Shown here in pieces: positions 53,104-61,843 of a stretch of DNA of 64,000 nucleotides. This DNA is from Lachnospira multipara ATCC 19207. GTDB taxonomy: Bacteria > Bacillota > Clostridia > Lachnospirales > Lachnospiraceae. Numbering within the stretch: position 1 is the stretch's first letter; each line of letters starts with the position of its first letter. Made by a program: the position numbers and the translations under genes. The DNA lies in the NCBI RefSeq assembly GCF_000424105.1, contig NZ_AUJG01000008.1, positions 39,091 through 103,090 on the forward strand, in the 5' to 3' direction. The notes under the pieces were generated by a model that was given only the letters and a program-made list of their open reading frames with translations, did not search any database and was not told the DNA's origin.

Positions 53104-53712
53104 TTAGAATTTAAATGTATTCTCAAGTGTTTCCCACTTCTGATCCTTATCAGATAAGTTAAGTGGTGTACCATCAGTAAGTGTGTAGCCTGTAGCTTCG
53201 CAGTTACCCTTGTATTCGCCAACAAGTTCTGGCCACTCAATGCCAATCGCTGGATCGTTCCAAGCAAGACCGCCCTCATCACCTGGATGATAGAAGTCAG
53301 TTACCTTATAGCAGAATTCTGCTACATCTGAAAGTACAAGGAAACCATGAGCAAATCCTTCTGAAATGTAGAACTGCTTCTTATTTTCCTCTGTAAGTTC
53401 AACACCATACCACTTACCGTATGTCTTACTATCTTTACGAAGGTCAACAGCAACGTCGAAAACCTTACCCTTAATTACTCTTACAAGCTTGCCCTGTGGG
53501 AATTCTTTCTGGAAGTGAAGACCACGAAGAACACCCTTAGTTGAGCATGACTGATTGTCCTGAACAAAAACCATATCAAGACCTTCTTCGTGCATATCGT
53601 TCTGATTGTATGTTTCCATGAAATAACCACGGTTGTCACCATGAACTGCTGGTGTGATTACGTGAAGACCTTCAATGCCACCAACATTTTTCTCTACCTT
53701 AATCTGTCCCAT
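53104..53712 (-). CDS. rfbC: dTDP-4-dehydrorhamnose 3,5-epimerase (202 aa)
   Basis: RmlC epimerises C3 and C5 of dTDP-4-keto-6-deoxyglucose. The cupin fold shows DNRGYFMETYNQ, FVQDNQSCSTKGVLRGLHFQ (catalytic His in GLHFQ), GKVFDVAVDLRKDS and FYISEGFAHGFLVLSD, followed by YKVTDFYHPGDEGGLAWNDP. The C-terminus extends about 20 residues beyond the usual core. RBS AGAGGA precedes the ATG. It is the last gene of the rhamnose operon, 78 bp after rfbD. Confidence 0.95.
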   Translation of the reverse strand: MGQIKVEKNVGGIEGLHVITPAVHGDNRGYFMETYNQNDMHEEGLDMVFVQDNQSCSTKGVLRGLHFQKEFPQGKLVRVIKGKVFDVAVDLRKDSKTYGKWYGVELTEENKKQFYISEGFAHGFLVLSDVAEFCYKVTDFYHPGDEGGLAWNDPAIGIEWPELVGEYKGNCEATGYTLTDGTPLNLSDKDQKWETLENTFKF

Positions 53713-53790
53713 TATCTTATCCTCTTTCTTAAATTTATTTTTGAAATAAACATAACGAGCTGTAATTCTTTTGAATCATCAGCAAATATC

Positions 53791-54738
53791 TTATAATTGA
53801 TCCTTAAGCTCAGTTAAATATCTATGAACTGCATCCTGCCATGTAGGAAGTGGAGTAAAGCCAGCCTTAACAAGCTTAGACTTATCAAGTCTTGAGTTGA
53901 AAGGACGAGCAGCCTTGCTTAAACCATATTCTGCAGTTGTAACTGGATTAACCTCAACAGTTCTATCTACATAACCTTCAATGCCAAGTTCCTTAGCCTG
54001 CTTGTAGATTTCACATGTGAAGTCATACCATGAAATATATCCACCTTCATTAGTTGCATGGTAGTAACCGTATTTGTCAGTTTCAACCATATCAACAAGG
54101 AGTCTTGATAAATCAAGTGTGTAAGTTGGAGTACCAATCTGATCTGCAACAACGCGAACAGAGTCATGTGTTTTACCAACATTTACCATAGTCTTAATAA
54201 AGTTCTTACCGTTAAGACCGAAAACCCAAGCGATACGTACGATAAAGTACTTATCAAGAGTTTCAGATACTGCAAGTTCGCCACCGAGCTTAGTTTCACC
54301 GTAAACATTAAGAGGAGAATAATCCTTGCAATCAGCTTCCCAAGGTGTTTCACCCTGACCATTAAATACATAGTCAGTACTGATGTAAACCATCTTAGCA
54401 TCAAGAGCCTTAGCGCAGTTAGCAATATTTTTAGTACCATCTACGTTAATAGCCTTAACTTTAGCCTGCTTATCTTCATCTTCTGCAAGGTCAACAGCTG
54501 TCCAAGCAGCACAGTGAATAATTACATCAGGCTTAACTTCATTAAGAGTCTTAGATACAGCATCTGCATCTGTTATATCAAGAGGGCAGTAGCTTGCAGT
54601 AGTTACATAAGAACCATCTGCAATACCTGAATATTCAGGAGCGATATCACTACCGATACCTTCGTAGCCCCTCTTAGCTAATTCGTTCATAACGTCGTGG
54701 CCTAACTGACCACCAACACCTGTAACAAAAATCTTCAT
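53791..54738 (-). CDS. rfbD: dTDP-4-dehydrorhamnose reductase (315 aa)
   Basis: RmlD reduces dTDP-4-keto-rhamnose to dTDP-L-rhamnose with NAD(P)H. The N-terminus KIFVTGVGGQLGHDVMNEL is the cofactor loop. IHCAAWTAVDLAEDE, YISTDYVFNG, the YGETKLGGE active-site YxxxK and VRIAWVFG are typical. An insertion after the cofactor loop (DIAPEYSGIADGSYVTTASYCP) makes it slightly longer than the 290-residue norm. RBS AAAGGAAG precedes the ATG. Confidence 0.95.
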   Translation of the reverse strand: MKIFVTGVGGQLGHDVMNELAKRGYEGIGSDIAPEYSGIADGSYVTTASYCPLDITDADAVSKTLNEVKPDVIIHCAAWTAVDLAEDEDKQAKVKAINVDGTKNIANCAKALDAKMVYISTDYVFNGQGETPWEADCKDYSPLNVYGETKLGGELAVSETLDKYFIVRIAWVFGLNGKNFIKTMVNVGKTHDSVRVVADQIGTPTYTLDLSRLLVDMVETDKYGYYHATNEGGYISWYDFTCEIYKQAKELGIEGYVDRTVEVNPVTTAEYGLSKAARPFNSRLDKSKLVKAGFTPLPTWQDAVHRYLTELKDQL

Positions 54739-54838
54739 CTATTAGCTTCCTTTCAGTCGTTAATATTGTTAAAGCCCGGACTCTATTGCTAGAGCCAGGC
54801 TATTATTTTTATGAAAATGTAAAAGTCAACGCGACTAA

Positions 54839-55858
54839 TTATCTGTTAGCATACATTTTCTCATAGTAGTTCTGATATTCACCAGAAATGATTGTTTCCC
54901 ACCATTCCTTGTTATCTAAGTACCACTTAATTGTCTTCTTGATACCATCTTCAAACTTAGTTTCTGGTAACCAGCCAAGTTCGTTGTGGATCTTAGTAGG
55001 GTCGATAGCGTAACGCATATCATGTCCCTTTCTATCTGTAACATGTGTAATAAGGCTTTCTGGCTTACCAAGTTCCTTACAAATAATCTTAACGATATCG
55101 ATGTTCTTCATTTCGTTGTGGCCACCAACGTTGTAAACTTCACCAACGCGACCTTTATGAATAATAAGGTCGATAGCGCGGCAGTGATCTTCAACATATA
55201 ACCAGTCACGAACGTTAAGACCTTCACCATAAACTGGGAGTGGCTTATCATTTAATGCGTTAGCAATCATAAGAGGGATAAGCTTCTCTGGGAAGTGGTA
55301 TGGTCCGTAGTTGTTAGAACATCTTGAAATAGATACAGGAAGTCCATAAGTTCTGTGGTAAGCAAGTACAAGTAAATCTGCAGCTGCCTTAGATGATGAA
55401 TATGGGCTTGATGTATGAATTGGAGTTTCTTCTGTGAAGAATAGGTCAGGTCTATCAAGTGGAAGATCACCATAAACTTCATCAGTAGAAACCTGATGAT
55501 ATCTCTTAATACCGTACTTTCTACAAGCATCCATAAGAACTGCTGTACCCTTAATGTTAGTATCAAGGAATACTTCTGGGTTCTCGATAGAACGGTCAAC
55601 GTGAGATTCAGCAGCAAAGTTAACTACCATATCTGGATGTTCTTCTTCAAAAAGCTTATAAACAGCTTCTCTATCTGTAATTGATTCCTTTACGAATCTG
55701 AAATTAGGGTTGTCCATAACTGGAGCAAGTGTAGATAAGTTACCAGCGTATGTTAAGCAATCTAAACATACGATTCTGTAATCTGGGTACTTATTTAACA
55801 TATGAAAAACGAAATTAGAACCGATAAAACCGGCACCACCTGTAACGATAATTGTCAT
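54839..55858 (-). CDS. rfbB: dTDP-glucose 4,6-dehydratase (339 aa)
   Basis: RmlB converts dTDP-glucose to dTDP-4-keto-6-deoxyglucose. The NAD loop TGGAGFIGSNFV, FAAESHVDRSI, the catalytic STDEVYG (Asp-Glu), YSSSKAAAD (YxxxK) and the C-terminal NVGGHNEMKNIDIV are all present at normal spacing. RBS AAAGGAGA precedes the ATG. It lies 49 bp after rfbA and 100 bp before rfbD. In the latter gap a GAAAATGTA word and TTGACT might form an internal promoter. Confidence 0.97.
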   Translation of the reverse strand: MTIIVTGGAGFIGSNFVFHMLNKYPDYRIVCLDCLTYAGNLSTLAPVMDNPNFRFVKESITDREAVYKLFEEEHPDMVVNFAAESHVDRSIENPEVFLDTNIKGTAVLMDACRKYGIKRYHQVSTDEVYGDLPLDRPDLFFTEETPIHTSSPYSSSKAAADLLVLAYHRTYGLPVSISRCSNNYGPYHFPEKLIPLMIANALNDKPLPVYGEGLNVRDWLYVEDHCRAIDLIIHKGRVGEVYNVGGHNEMKNIDIVKIICKELGKPESLITHVTDRKGHDMRYAIDPTKIHNELGWLPETKFEDGIKKTIKWYLDNKEWWETIISGEYQNYYEKMYANR

Positions 55859-55907
55859 GAGTTTTCTCCTTTAAAAATAATAATCACACGCCAAAAGGCG
55901 CACACAT

Positions 55908-56804
55908 TTACCTTAACTGGTCGAGGTACTTGCCGTCTAAGACGTCCTTTAAGTACTGACCGTACTGATTTTTCTTTAATACTTCATATACTTCTAATAC
56001 ATCATCCTTAGAAATCCAACCATTTAAGTAAGCGATTTCTTCAAGACAAGCAATCTTACGATGCTGATGTGTTTCGATAGTCTTTACGAAGTTAGTAGCA
56101 TCTACTAATGATTCATGTGTACCTGTATCAAGCCATGTGAAGCCCTGTCCTAAGAGCTCAACATTTAAGCTTTCATTCTCAAGGTAGATTCTATTTAAAT
56201 CTGTGATTTCAAGTTCGCCTCTTGCTGATGGCTTAAGGTTCTTAGCGTATTCTACAACCTTGTTGTCATAGAAATATAAACCTGTTACACAGTAGTTTGA
56301 CTTTGGCTTAGCTGGCTTTTCTTCGATTGAAATAGCCTTACCTTCGTTGTTAAATTCAACAATACCAAAACGTTCTGGATCATCAACATAGTAACCAAAT
56401 ACTGTTGCACCCTTACCTTCTTCAGCGTTCTTTACAGCAGCGCTAAGTCTCTTCTTAAGACCATGACCTGCGAAAATGTTATCTCCAAGAACCATTGCAA
56501 CAGTGTCATTTCCGATGAATTCCTCACCGATAATGAAAGCCTGTGCAAGTCCGTCTGGACTTTCCTGAACAGCGTAAGAAAGTTTAACACCAAACTGATG
56601 TCCGTCGCCTAAAAGCTCCTTAAATCTAGGAGTGTCCTGTGGTGTAGAAATAATAAGAATGTCTCTAATACCAGCGTTCATAAGAACTGACATTGGGTAG
56701 TAGATCATTGGCTTATCATAAATTGGTAGTAACTGCTTTGAAGTTACCATTGTTAGTGGGTAAAGACGTGTGCCTGAACCACCTGCTAAAATAATACCTT
56801 TCAT
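55908..56804 (-). CDS. rfbA: Glucose-1-phosphate thymidylyltransferase (298 aa)
   Basis: RmlA makes dTDP-glucose from dTTP and glucose 1-phosphate, the first step of dTDP-rhamnose synthesis. [18 protein letters not shown] is the nucleotide-binding start. [35 protein letters not shown] and [14 protein letters not shown] complete the family pattern. ATG 56804 has GGAGG five bases upstream and is preferred over an ATG ten codons earlier. It heads the rfbABDC operon. Its promoter has a 19-bp spacer with a dyad. Confidence 0.97.
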   Translation of the reverse strand: MKGIILAGGSGTRLYPLTMVTSKQLLPIYDKPMIYYPMSVLMNAGIRDILIISTPQDTPRFKELLGDGHQFGVKLSYAVQESPDGLAQAFIIGEEFIGNDTVAMVLGDNIFAGHGLKKRLSAAVKNAEEGKGATVFGYYVDDPERFGIVEFNNEGKAISIEEKPAKPKSNYCVTGLYFYDNKVVEYAKNLKPSARGELEITDLNRIYLENESLNVELLGQGFTWLDTGTHESLVDATNFVKTIETHQHRKIACLEEIAYLNGWISKDDVLEVYEVLKKNQYGQYLKDVLDGKYLDQLR

Positions 56805-56902
56805 AATTCCTCCATATTGTAATTGCTTTGGCAATTAACATAACTTGTTGTAAGTAAATAACTTTATTAATACTTACATAACATTTATTAAGAATCGATT
56901 GT

Positions 56903-56933
56903 ATTATACAGGGTGACGTTACGTAACCGTCAA
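56903..56933 (-). promoter_or_regulatory. MerR-type promoter of the rfb operon
   Basis: On the minus strand TTGACG (56933-56928) and TATAAT (56908-56903) are separated by 19 bp, the over-long spacing typical of MerR-activated promoters. The spacer contains the dyad GACGgTTAC/GTAACGTC. The nearest upstream gene encodes a MerR regulator. Confidence 0.6.
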
Positions 56934-56995
56934 GGCTTTTTCTGTATTAAATTTAGTACAGAAAGTGACATGTCTTAAAATTCCCACAAAACTGC

Positions 56996-58189
56996 CTACT
57001 TTGTGCATATGAAAATCCCAGATTCCTTGGTGATTTTAAAGCCGGACCCGATTTTGCTAGAAACAAAAGCTTTGAAATCCGAGTATTTATCTAGAAGATA
57101 TTCATTCTGATTACCGTGGCAGGATAAAATATATTCAATGAGAGGTTCTGCGCTATCAACAAGAAGATAATCATCATAGAGTTTTTTGTCGATTTTCTTC
57201 TTATTGAAAAAATGAGACAAAATATCAGCTCCGTTATCAAGTCCAAAATTTTCATAAAGCTTGTCAGAGCTTAGTCTTATTCTATTATCAAAGCTAGTTA
57301 CTAAATCAGAAATCTCTTTCATATGATTAGAACCATAAGTACTACAAACTAGTTTTCCGCCAGGTTTGAGAATTCGATATATTTCAGCAAGTGCATTTTT
57401 TTTCTTGGCCTTTAAATCCAGATAGAAAAGCAAATGATTAGCGATGCATAAATCAAAGCTATTATCTTCAAATGGAATATTTGTAGCGTCGATTTTTTTA
57501 AAATGCATTGAAGCAGAAAGAGTTTTCATATTTCTTTTAGCATCTCGAAGCATACCATTTGAAAGGTCTGAAATTGTAATATCGGCACCAGCGGGTATCT
57601 TAGTTGTGTTACTTGTCCAAAGAGATCCATTTCCACAACCAAGTTCAAGTACCTTCATATCTGACTTTATATGACATTGCTTGTATATCCATGGAAACCA
57701 ACCTTCTTTATTATTCGAATACAGATTGTGTAACTTAATTCTTGCAGAAATGTTACTAGCATTAATATATTGAGATTTTAAGCTGGATTCCATATTGGTT
57801 AAATGGATAAGATTTAGCATGTGATCCCAGTTGACTTCACCCTTTGAACGTATGGCAGCAGATGTTTCCTTAATGGCACCGGCAACAAGTTGCATTTGGG
57901 CAAGTTTATCTTCAATTAGTCGGCTTTGTAATTCTAAAGAATTAAGAAGAATGTGGTAGTCGCTATCTCCGATAGTCATATTTTTAATTTCCTCTAGAGA
58001 GAAACCAAGGTATTTTAAAAGTATAATTTGCTGTAATCTTGCAAAATCGGCATCTGTGTAAAGCCTCGATCCATTTTCAATACGACTTGGTTTTAATAAT
58101 CCTTTCTGATCGTAGAAACGAATTGTTCTAGTTGAAACATTAGCCATTTTGGCGAATTGTCCTGATGTATAGTAGTTTTTATCTTCCAT
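56996..58189 (-). CDS. MerR-family regulator fused to a SAM-dependent methyltransferase domain (397 aa)
   Basis: The first 70 residues are a MerR winged helix (YYTSGQFAKMANVSTRTIRFYDQKGLLKPSR), then a dimerisation helix to about 130. Residues 150-300 are a class I methyltransferase with motif I VLELGCGNGSLW, the acidic loop ISDLSNGML, IDATNIPFEDNSFDLCIANHLLFYL and ILKPGGKLVCSTYG. Such fusions occur in Firmicutes; the methyl acceptor is unknown, so the domain may act as a sensor or modify a drug. ATG 58189 follows GAGGATA. It runs divergently from the exported-peptide/ABC operon and in the same direction as rfbABDC, so either could be its target. Confidence 0.9.
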   Translation of the reverse strand: MEDKNYYTSGQFAKMANVSTRTIRFYDQKGLLKPSRIENGSRLYTDADFARLQQIILLKYLGFSLEEIKNMTIGDSDYHILLNSLELQSRLIEDKLAQMQLVAGAIKETSAAIRSKGEVNWDHMLNLIHLTNMESSLKSQYINASNISARIKLHNLYSNNKEGWFPWIYKQCHIKSDMKVLELGCGNGSLWTSNTTKIPAGADITISDLSNGMLRDAKRNMKTLSASMHFKKIDATNIPFEDNSFDLCIANHLLFYLDLKAKKKNALAEIYRILKPGGKLVCSTYGSNHMKEISDLVTSFDNRIRLSSDKLYENFGLDNGADILSHFFNKKKIDKKLYDDYLLVDSAEPLIEYILSCHGNQNEYLLDKYSDFKAFVSSKIGSGFKITKESGIFICTK

Positions 58190-58229
58190 AATTATATCCT
58201 CGAAAAGTTTCATAAATTATATAAAAATA

Positions 58230-58279
58230 TTGATTCTGGTTATTAGTTTTAGTATACTACAGTAGTAATATTTTTACAA
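58230..58279. promoter_or_regulatory. Overlapping divergent promoters with a shared dyad
   Basis: Plus strand: TTGATT (58230-58235), 17 bp, TATACT (58253-58258), reading into the peptide/ABC operon. Minus strand: TTGTAA (58279-58274), 17 bp, TATACT (58256-58251), reading into the MerR gene. The perfect dyad TACTAC-A-GTAGTA (58255-58267) overlaps both. Confidence 0.6.
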
Positions 58280-58311
58280 AAATATGATTATAAAATGGAG
58301 GGAAATTTTAA

Positions 58312-58749
58312 ATGAGGAAAAATTTTGTAAAAACGAGTATGATGGCAGCACTTATTATAATAGTGTTAGCAATTGCCAAGAATGTTACTACAGTGGTGGA
58401 GGCAAATAATTGTAAAGATACTAGGTATAGATATTATCAAAACAATCGAAATTGTCCACAAAAAACATTATGGACAGAGTCTAGGACAAAAGAAGATTAC
58501 AGCAGTGCATATATTTATAACGACAGATCAAGTCAGAGAATACCTGTAATTTGGATATATGGTGTAGGAAATGGTGAAAGTGATTGTACTTGGAGAAATG
58601 AAGGAGTTCCATATTGTAATGTGGGTGAGCAGAAATTTCTAAAAAACTGGGTTAAGGAGAGGGGTTATAATGAACTAGAATTAAGATTTGAACCCTTAAA
58701 TCCATATGTAATAGATTATAATTTCTTATGGAGCCCAGATAGTGTTTAG
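58312..58749 (+). CDS. Small exported four-cysteine protein, DUF2712-like (145 aa)
   Basis: A Sec-type signal peptide (MRKNFVKTSMMAALIIIVLAI..., cleavage near VVEA-N) is followed by a mature region of about 115 residues with four cysteines (NNCKD, NCPQ, SDCTW, PYCNV). Tyrosine, tryptophan and asparagine are abundant. The pattern ESRTKEDYSSAYIY, IYGVGNG and the closing FLWSPDS resembles DUF2712-type small exported proteins, which I recall next to bacteriocin-like ABC genes; this match is tentative. It heads an operon of membrane and ABC genes, like a structural peptide gene. A RBS of GGAGGGA lies 11 bases before the ATG. It could be a bacteriocin, signal or envelope factor. Confidence 0.72.
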   Translation: MRKNFVKTSMMAALIIIVLAIAKNVTTVVEANNCKDTRYRYYQNNRNCPQKTLWTESRTKEDYSSAYIYNDRSSQRIPVIWIYGVGNGESDCTWRNEGVPYCNVGEQKFLKNWVKERGYNELELRFEPLNPYVIDYNFLWSPDSV

Positions 58750-58750
58750 G

Positions 58751-59428
58751 ATGACAAGTAAAATTAAAAAAATTTTGGTTGTATTAACCTTGATGATGAT
58801 AATAATAGTGTATTCTGTTGTTAAAATGATACCTAAAGTAGAAGAAATGAAAAGTGTTATAAAGGTGGAAAATACAACAGGTGATACTAATGTATATGAA
58901 GAGGATATTTATTTGCCACCTGACATATACACTTTTAATGTTGAGTTTTTTGATTTTGATATCAAATCGATTGAAATAGTAAATGAACTACCATATGAAA
59001 TATTATATGATAATGCCTTAGGTGATGATGATAGAAATTATTTAAAAAATAATTATACAAAGTATGCGATTTTAGATTTATCACTGACATTTAATTATGA
59101 TTACAACAAAGAATATATTTATAATGATTATGATTCGGATAAAGAATTGTATCTTAATTGTATAAATCTTGAAGATGAGAATAAACATGAAGCTAAGATG
59201 GTTTATCCATATGAAAATTCAGGTAGGTCATTATTTAAGTTTGATTTTGAGCAAGGAGAAACAAAAGAAGTAAGTCTTTATTATCCCATATCAGAAAATT
59301 TCGATAATTTATATTTAAGTATATCTATTTATGGATGGCAAAATATATTAGAAATTCCAGATGGAAGTGGTGGAATTATACGTGATGGTCTTGCAAAGGT
59401 AGATATTACTAATTTGATAAATAAATGA
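58751..59428 (+). CDS. Membrane-anchored extracellular protein of the ABC operon (225 aa)
   Basis: One N-terminal membrane helix (ILVVLTLMMIIIVYSVV, about 8-24) anchors a hydrophilic domain of 190 residues, very rich in Asp, Tyr and Asn (for example DYNKEYIYNDYDSDKELY). It is probably a beta-sandwich outside the membrane. The start is either ATG 58751, one base after the upstream stop codon, or GTG 58742 overlapping it; GGAG lies 11 bases before the latter. No family recognised. In analogous clusters such proteins accompany the peptide and the transporter. The composition is extremely AT-rich. Confidence 0.65.
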   Translation: MTSKIKKILVVLTLMMIIIVYSVVKMIPKVEEMKSVIKVENTTGDTNVYEEDIYLPPDIYTFNVEFFDFDIKSIEIVNELPYEILYDNALGDDDRNYLKNNYTKYAILDLSLTFNYDYNKEYIYNDYDSDKELYLNCINLEDENKHEAKMVYPYENSGRSLFKFDFEQGETKEVSLYYPISENFDNLYLSISIYGWQNILEIPDGSGGIIRDGLAKVDITNLINK

Positions 59429-59437
59429 TTATTAAGC

Positions 59438-59472
59438 AAAGTCATCAAAGTTATAAAAGCTTTGATGACTTT
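59438..59472 (+). terminator. Hairpin between the peptide genes and the transporter genes
   Basis: A perfect 13-bp stem (59438-59450 with 59460-59472) with a 9-nt loop and a weak T-rich tail. It may be a partial terminator or an RNA-stability element within the operon. Confidence 0.55.
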
Positions 59473-59511
59473 ATTTGTAAAAATATAGTTTGTAGCTTTA
59501 TAGGAGTATAT

Positions 59512-60342
59512 ATGAAAAATTTATATAGATTTGAGTTTAAAAGACTATTACATTCAATTGGATTTTGGGTTGCATTATGTACAGGAATGATAATATCAAT
59601 TATAGATATAATATTTAATGGTATACCAATGAGTAAATATGTAGTAGAACCTAGTGAGGCTTTAGAATATACTTTATTTTCACCGATTAAGGTATGTGAA
59701 AATTGGATGGGTGCAACATATTATTGGAATGGTAAAATACTGTTATTGATGTTACCATTGCTTGCAACAATGCCTTTTGCATATACATTTTACAAAGATA
59801 ATGTAAATGGTGTCTATAATTCTATATGTACAAGAATATCGAAAAAATACTATAAAAGATGTAAGTTTATAGTTACATTTTTTAGTGGTGCTTTTGTTAC
59901 AGGTTTTCCATTTTTGTTTAACTATATGGCATATTTAACATTAATGCCATCAATTAATCCTGAACCAGGAAGTGTTTCTGATCATTTAGGAACTAAGTCT
60001 TATTTTGCTGATATTTATTATGAGCATGTAAATGTATATATATTAGTATCCATAATTATGATTGCATTGTTTGGCGGAGCTATGGCAGTAACTGCGCTTT
60101 ATGCAAGTTTTTATGTAAATAAGATATATACGGTTTATGTATATCCTTGTTTGTTATATATAGGAATGATATGCCTTTGTGACATTTTAGGAATACAAGA
60201 ATGGGAACCGAATATTTTTTTAGATTCTTCGATAAACTATCAGAGATTAGTTCCTTTTATTGTTGAGTTTATTATTGTTATGCTAGTGGCAATATATGAA
60301 TTTTTTGTTTCAGGAAGGAATAAAGAAGGTGTTGGATTATAA
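59512..60342 (+). CDS. ABC-2-type permease 1 of the peptide operon (276 aa)
   Basis: The first membrane span lies at about residues 16-38 (IGFWVALCTGMIISIIDIIF). Several more follow at roughly 76-95, 120-145, 175-205, 205-225 and 245-270. The soluble loop after span 1 (IPMSKYVVEPSEALEYTLFSP) is extracellular by topology. ATG 59512 has AGGAG eight bases before; an upstream ATG at 59425 overlaps the preceding stop codon but would add 29 polar residues that include an internal hairpin region. It overlaps the next permease by 14 bp. It is part of a three-permease set served by one ATPase. Confidence 0.75.
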   Translation: MKNLYRFEFKRLLHSIGFWVALCTGMIISIIDIIFNGIPMSKYVVEPSEALEYTLFSPIKVCENWMGATYYWNGKILLLMLPLLATMPFAYTFYKDNVNGVYNSICTRISKKYYKRCKFIVTFFSGAFVTGFPFLFNYMAYLTLMPSINPEPGSVSDHLGTKSYFADIYYEHVNVYILVSIIMIALFGGAMAVTALYASFYVNKIYTVYVYPCLLYIGMICLCDILGIQEWEPNIFLDSSINYQRLVPFIVEFIIVMLVAIYEFFVSGRNKEGVGL

Positions 60343-61111
60343 ATTTAAAAAGCATGGAATAAGGATAATGTTATATTTGGTTTTGTTATTGATTAGCCTT
60401 ATTATGCTTATGTTTACAACAAGTTCTGAAATTATATATGGGAGAAAGATGGGTTATTTAATTTGTGGTTTAGATGTATATAATTTCATGATGATGTACA
60501 CATATTACAATTTATTTGTAACCATTATAGTTTATATATTTTATGTGTCATTTATTATAAAAAAATGTAGTGATGCGTTTTTAATAGCTCATGGAAGTTA
60601 TAAAAAGTATTATATATATCTTTTAAAAGTTGCTTTAGTTGATGCGATTATAGTTACCCTTATTGAAGGAGTTGCCACATTTATAAGCACTAGAGTCTAT
60701 AATTTAAATCAGAATAATTGGACTTTGCTTGTTAGTAAATATAATTATTTAAACGGTAATACGATTGAAATAAATGGACATATTATAATTGTAACTTTTA
60801 TTATTGCGATTTTTTTATGGAATTTATGGATAAGAATATTTATGAATAGTATTTATTACATTACAAGAAATAAATTGACAACAGTATTTATAGGTATTGG
60901 TGTTTATCTTTTTTTTTCTAGAGTTGGGATAATAAATGTACTGCCATATATAACATATGAAGGATGGGAAAATGAAGGTAATATGTATGCATTTATTCCA
61001 ATGCTTATAGCCTATGTTGTACTTACAGTTTTTTTGTTTTGTTTTAGAACTATTAATAAAAAGGTAAGAATAAATGAAATATTATATAAGAGAAATAAAA
61101 AGAGCAAATAA
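60329..61111 (+). CDS. ABC-2-type permease 2 of the peptide operon (260 aa)
   Basis: The start is uncertain: GTG 60329 (or the adjacent TTG) lies after GGAAGGAATAAAGAAG and inside the end of permease 1, while an ATG at 60296 overlaps further. The protein has about six membrane segments (IMLYLVLLLISLIMLMF; YYNLFVTIIVYIFYVSFII; and four more) and positively charged loops (KKCSD, HGSYKKYY). It overlaps permease 3 by 38 bp, so the genes are translationally coupled. No sequence motif indicates the cargo. Confidence 0.72.
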   Translation: MLDYKFKKHGIRIMLYLVLLLISLIMLMFTTSSEIIYGRKMGYLICGLDVYNFMMMYTYYNLFVTIIVYIFYVSFIIKKCSDAFLIAHGSYKKYYIYLLKVALVDAIIVTLIEGVATFISTRVYNLNQNNWTLLVSKYNYLNGNTIEINGHIIIVTFIIAIFLWNLWIRIFMNSIYYITRNKLTTVFIGIGVYLFFSRVGIINVLPYITYEGWENEGNMYAFIPMLIAYVVLTVFLFCFRTINKKVRINEILYKRNKKSK

Positions 61112-61841
61112 AGAACAGTTTAGAAAATATATCTTTTTATTTGTATTTGTGATTTTTTATAATGTATTTATGCTGAATAAAGTCGAAATACTATCGAATG
61201 GCATGCTTGATGTTTTATATAATAATTTTAAAGGCATGCAGTACATAGATGATATTCATGAAAATATAGTTTTAAATGCTTATTGGGTGGCTAATAATCT
61301 ATTATGGATATTTTGGATATCAAGTTATGTAAATAATCAAATTCATAATAATTGTCAAAAAATTATTAGAGTTGGTAAAAGAAAATGGTATGTTACTCAA
61401 TTTGTAGTTTTGTTTAACCAAGCTGTAATGTTTATGCTAATACAGGTTTTTGCATGCTTTTTAACTTATGGCTTTTTGTCACATTTTAGTGATGGAAAAA
61501 ATTATGGATTTATAAGTTGGCAAGGAAATACATTTGATATGGTAATTGCAATATTGTTATTAACAATAACATATTGTGTAATATCCTTTGTACAAAATAC
61601 ACTAAGTGTTCTTTTAGGTGAAAAAATTGCTGTTATTATTACATTTTGCATAACAATAATCACTATATTTGTAAAAAGAGGACATATATATATTGGTAAT
61701 CTTTTGATGTTTGAGAGAGTTTTGTGCATTAAGAATCAATATTTATTTTTGCTAATGATTGAGCTTGGTATAGGCACTATATGTATATTACTTACAGTTC
61801 TTGGAAATGGAAAAAGAGATTACTATGGAAATAGAGGTTAA
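61074..61841 (+). CDS. ABC-2-type permease 3, paralogue of the permease at 1237-2031 (255 aa)
   Basis: It is a polytopic protein starting MKYYIREIKRANKEQFRKY, with five to six membrane segments. The stretch YIGNLLMFER before the last helix matches YIGNLLMFKR of the 1.2-kb permease. Both also have a short loop with a conserved KGM/RGM, then a Trp/Asn-rich segment (AYWVANNLLWIFWI here, SGLWIFNCIYPILI there). This supports common ancestry of the two ABC operons. The ATG at 61074 has AAGG upstream within permease 2. Its stop codon overlaps the first ATG of the ATPase gene. Confidence 0.75.
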   Translation: MKYYIREIKRANKEQFRKYIFLFVFVIFYNVFMLNKVEILSNGMLDVLYNNFKGMQYIDDIHENIVLNAYWVANNLLWIFWISSYVNNQIHNNCQKIIRVGKRKWYVTQFVVLFNQAVMFMLIQVFACFLTYGFLSHFSDGKNYGFISWQGNTFDMVIAILLLTITYCVISFVQNTLSVLLGEKIAVIITFCITIITIFVKRGHIYIGNLLMFERVLCIKNQYLFLLMIELGIGTICILLTVLGNGKRDYYGNRG

Positions 61842-61843
61842 TG

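Noticed and set aside
58312..58749. Lactococcin-972 or lanthipeptide precursor
   Set aside because: The protein has a Sec signal and four cysteines but lacks the lactococcin-972 Trp/Lys pattern, and no LanM/LanB or radical-SAM enzyme is nearby. Only a tentative DUF2712-like resemblance is kept.
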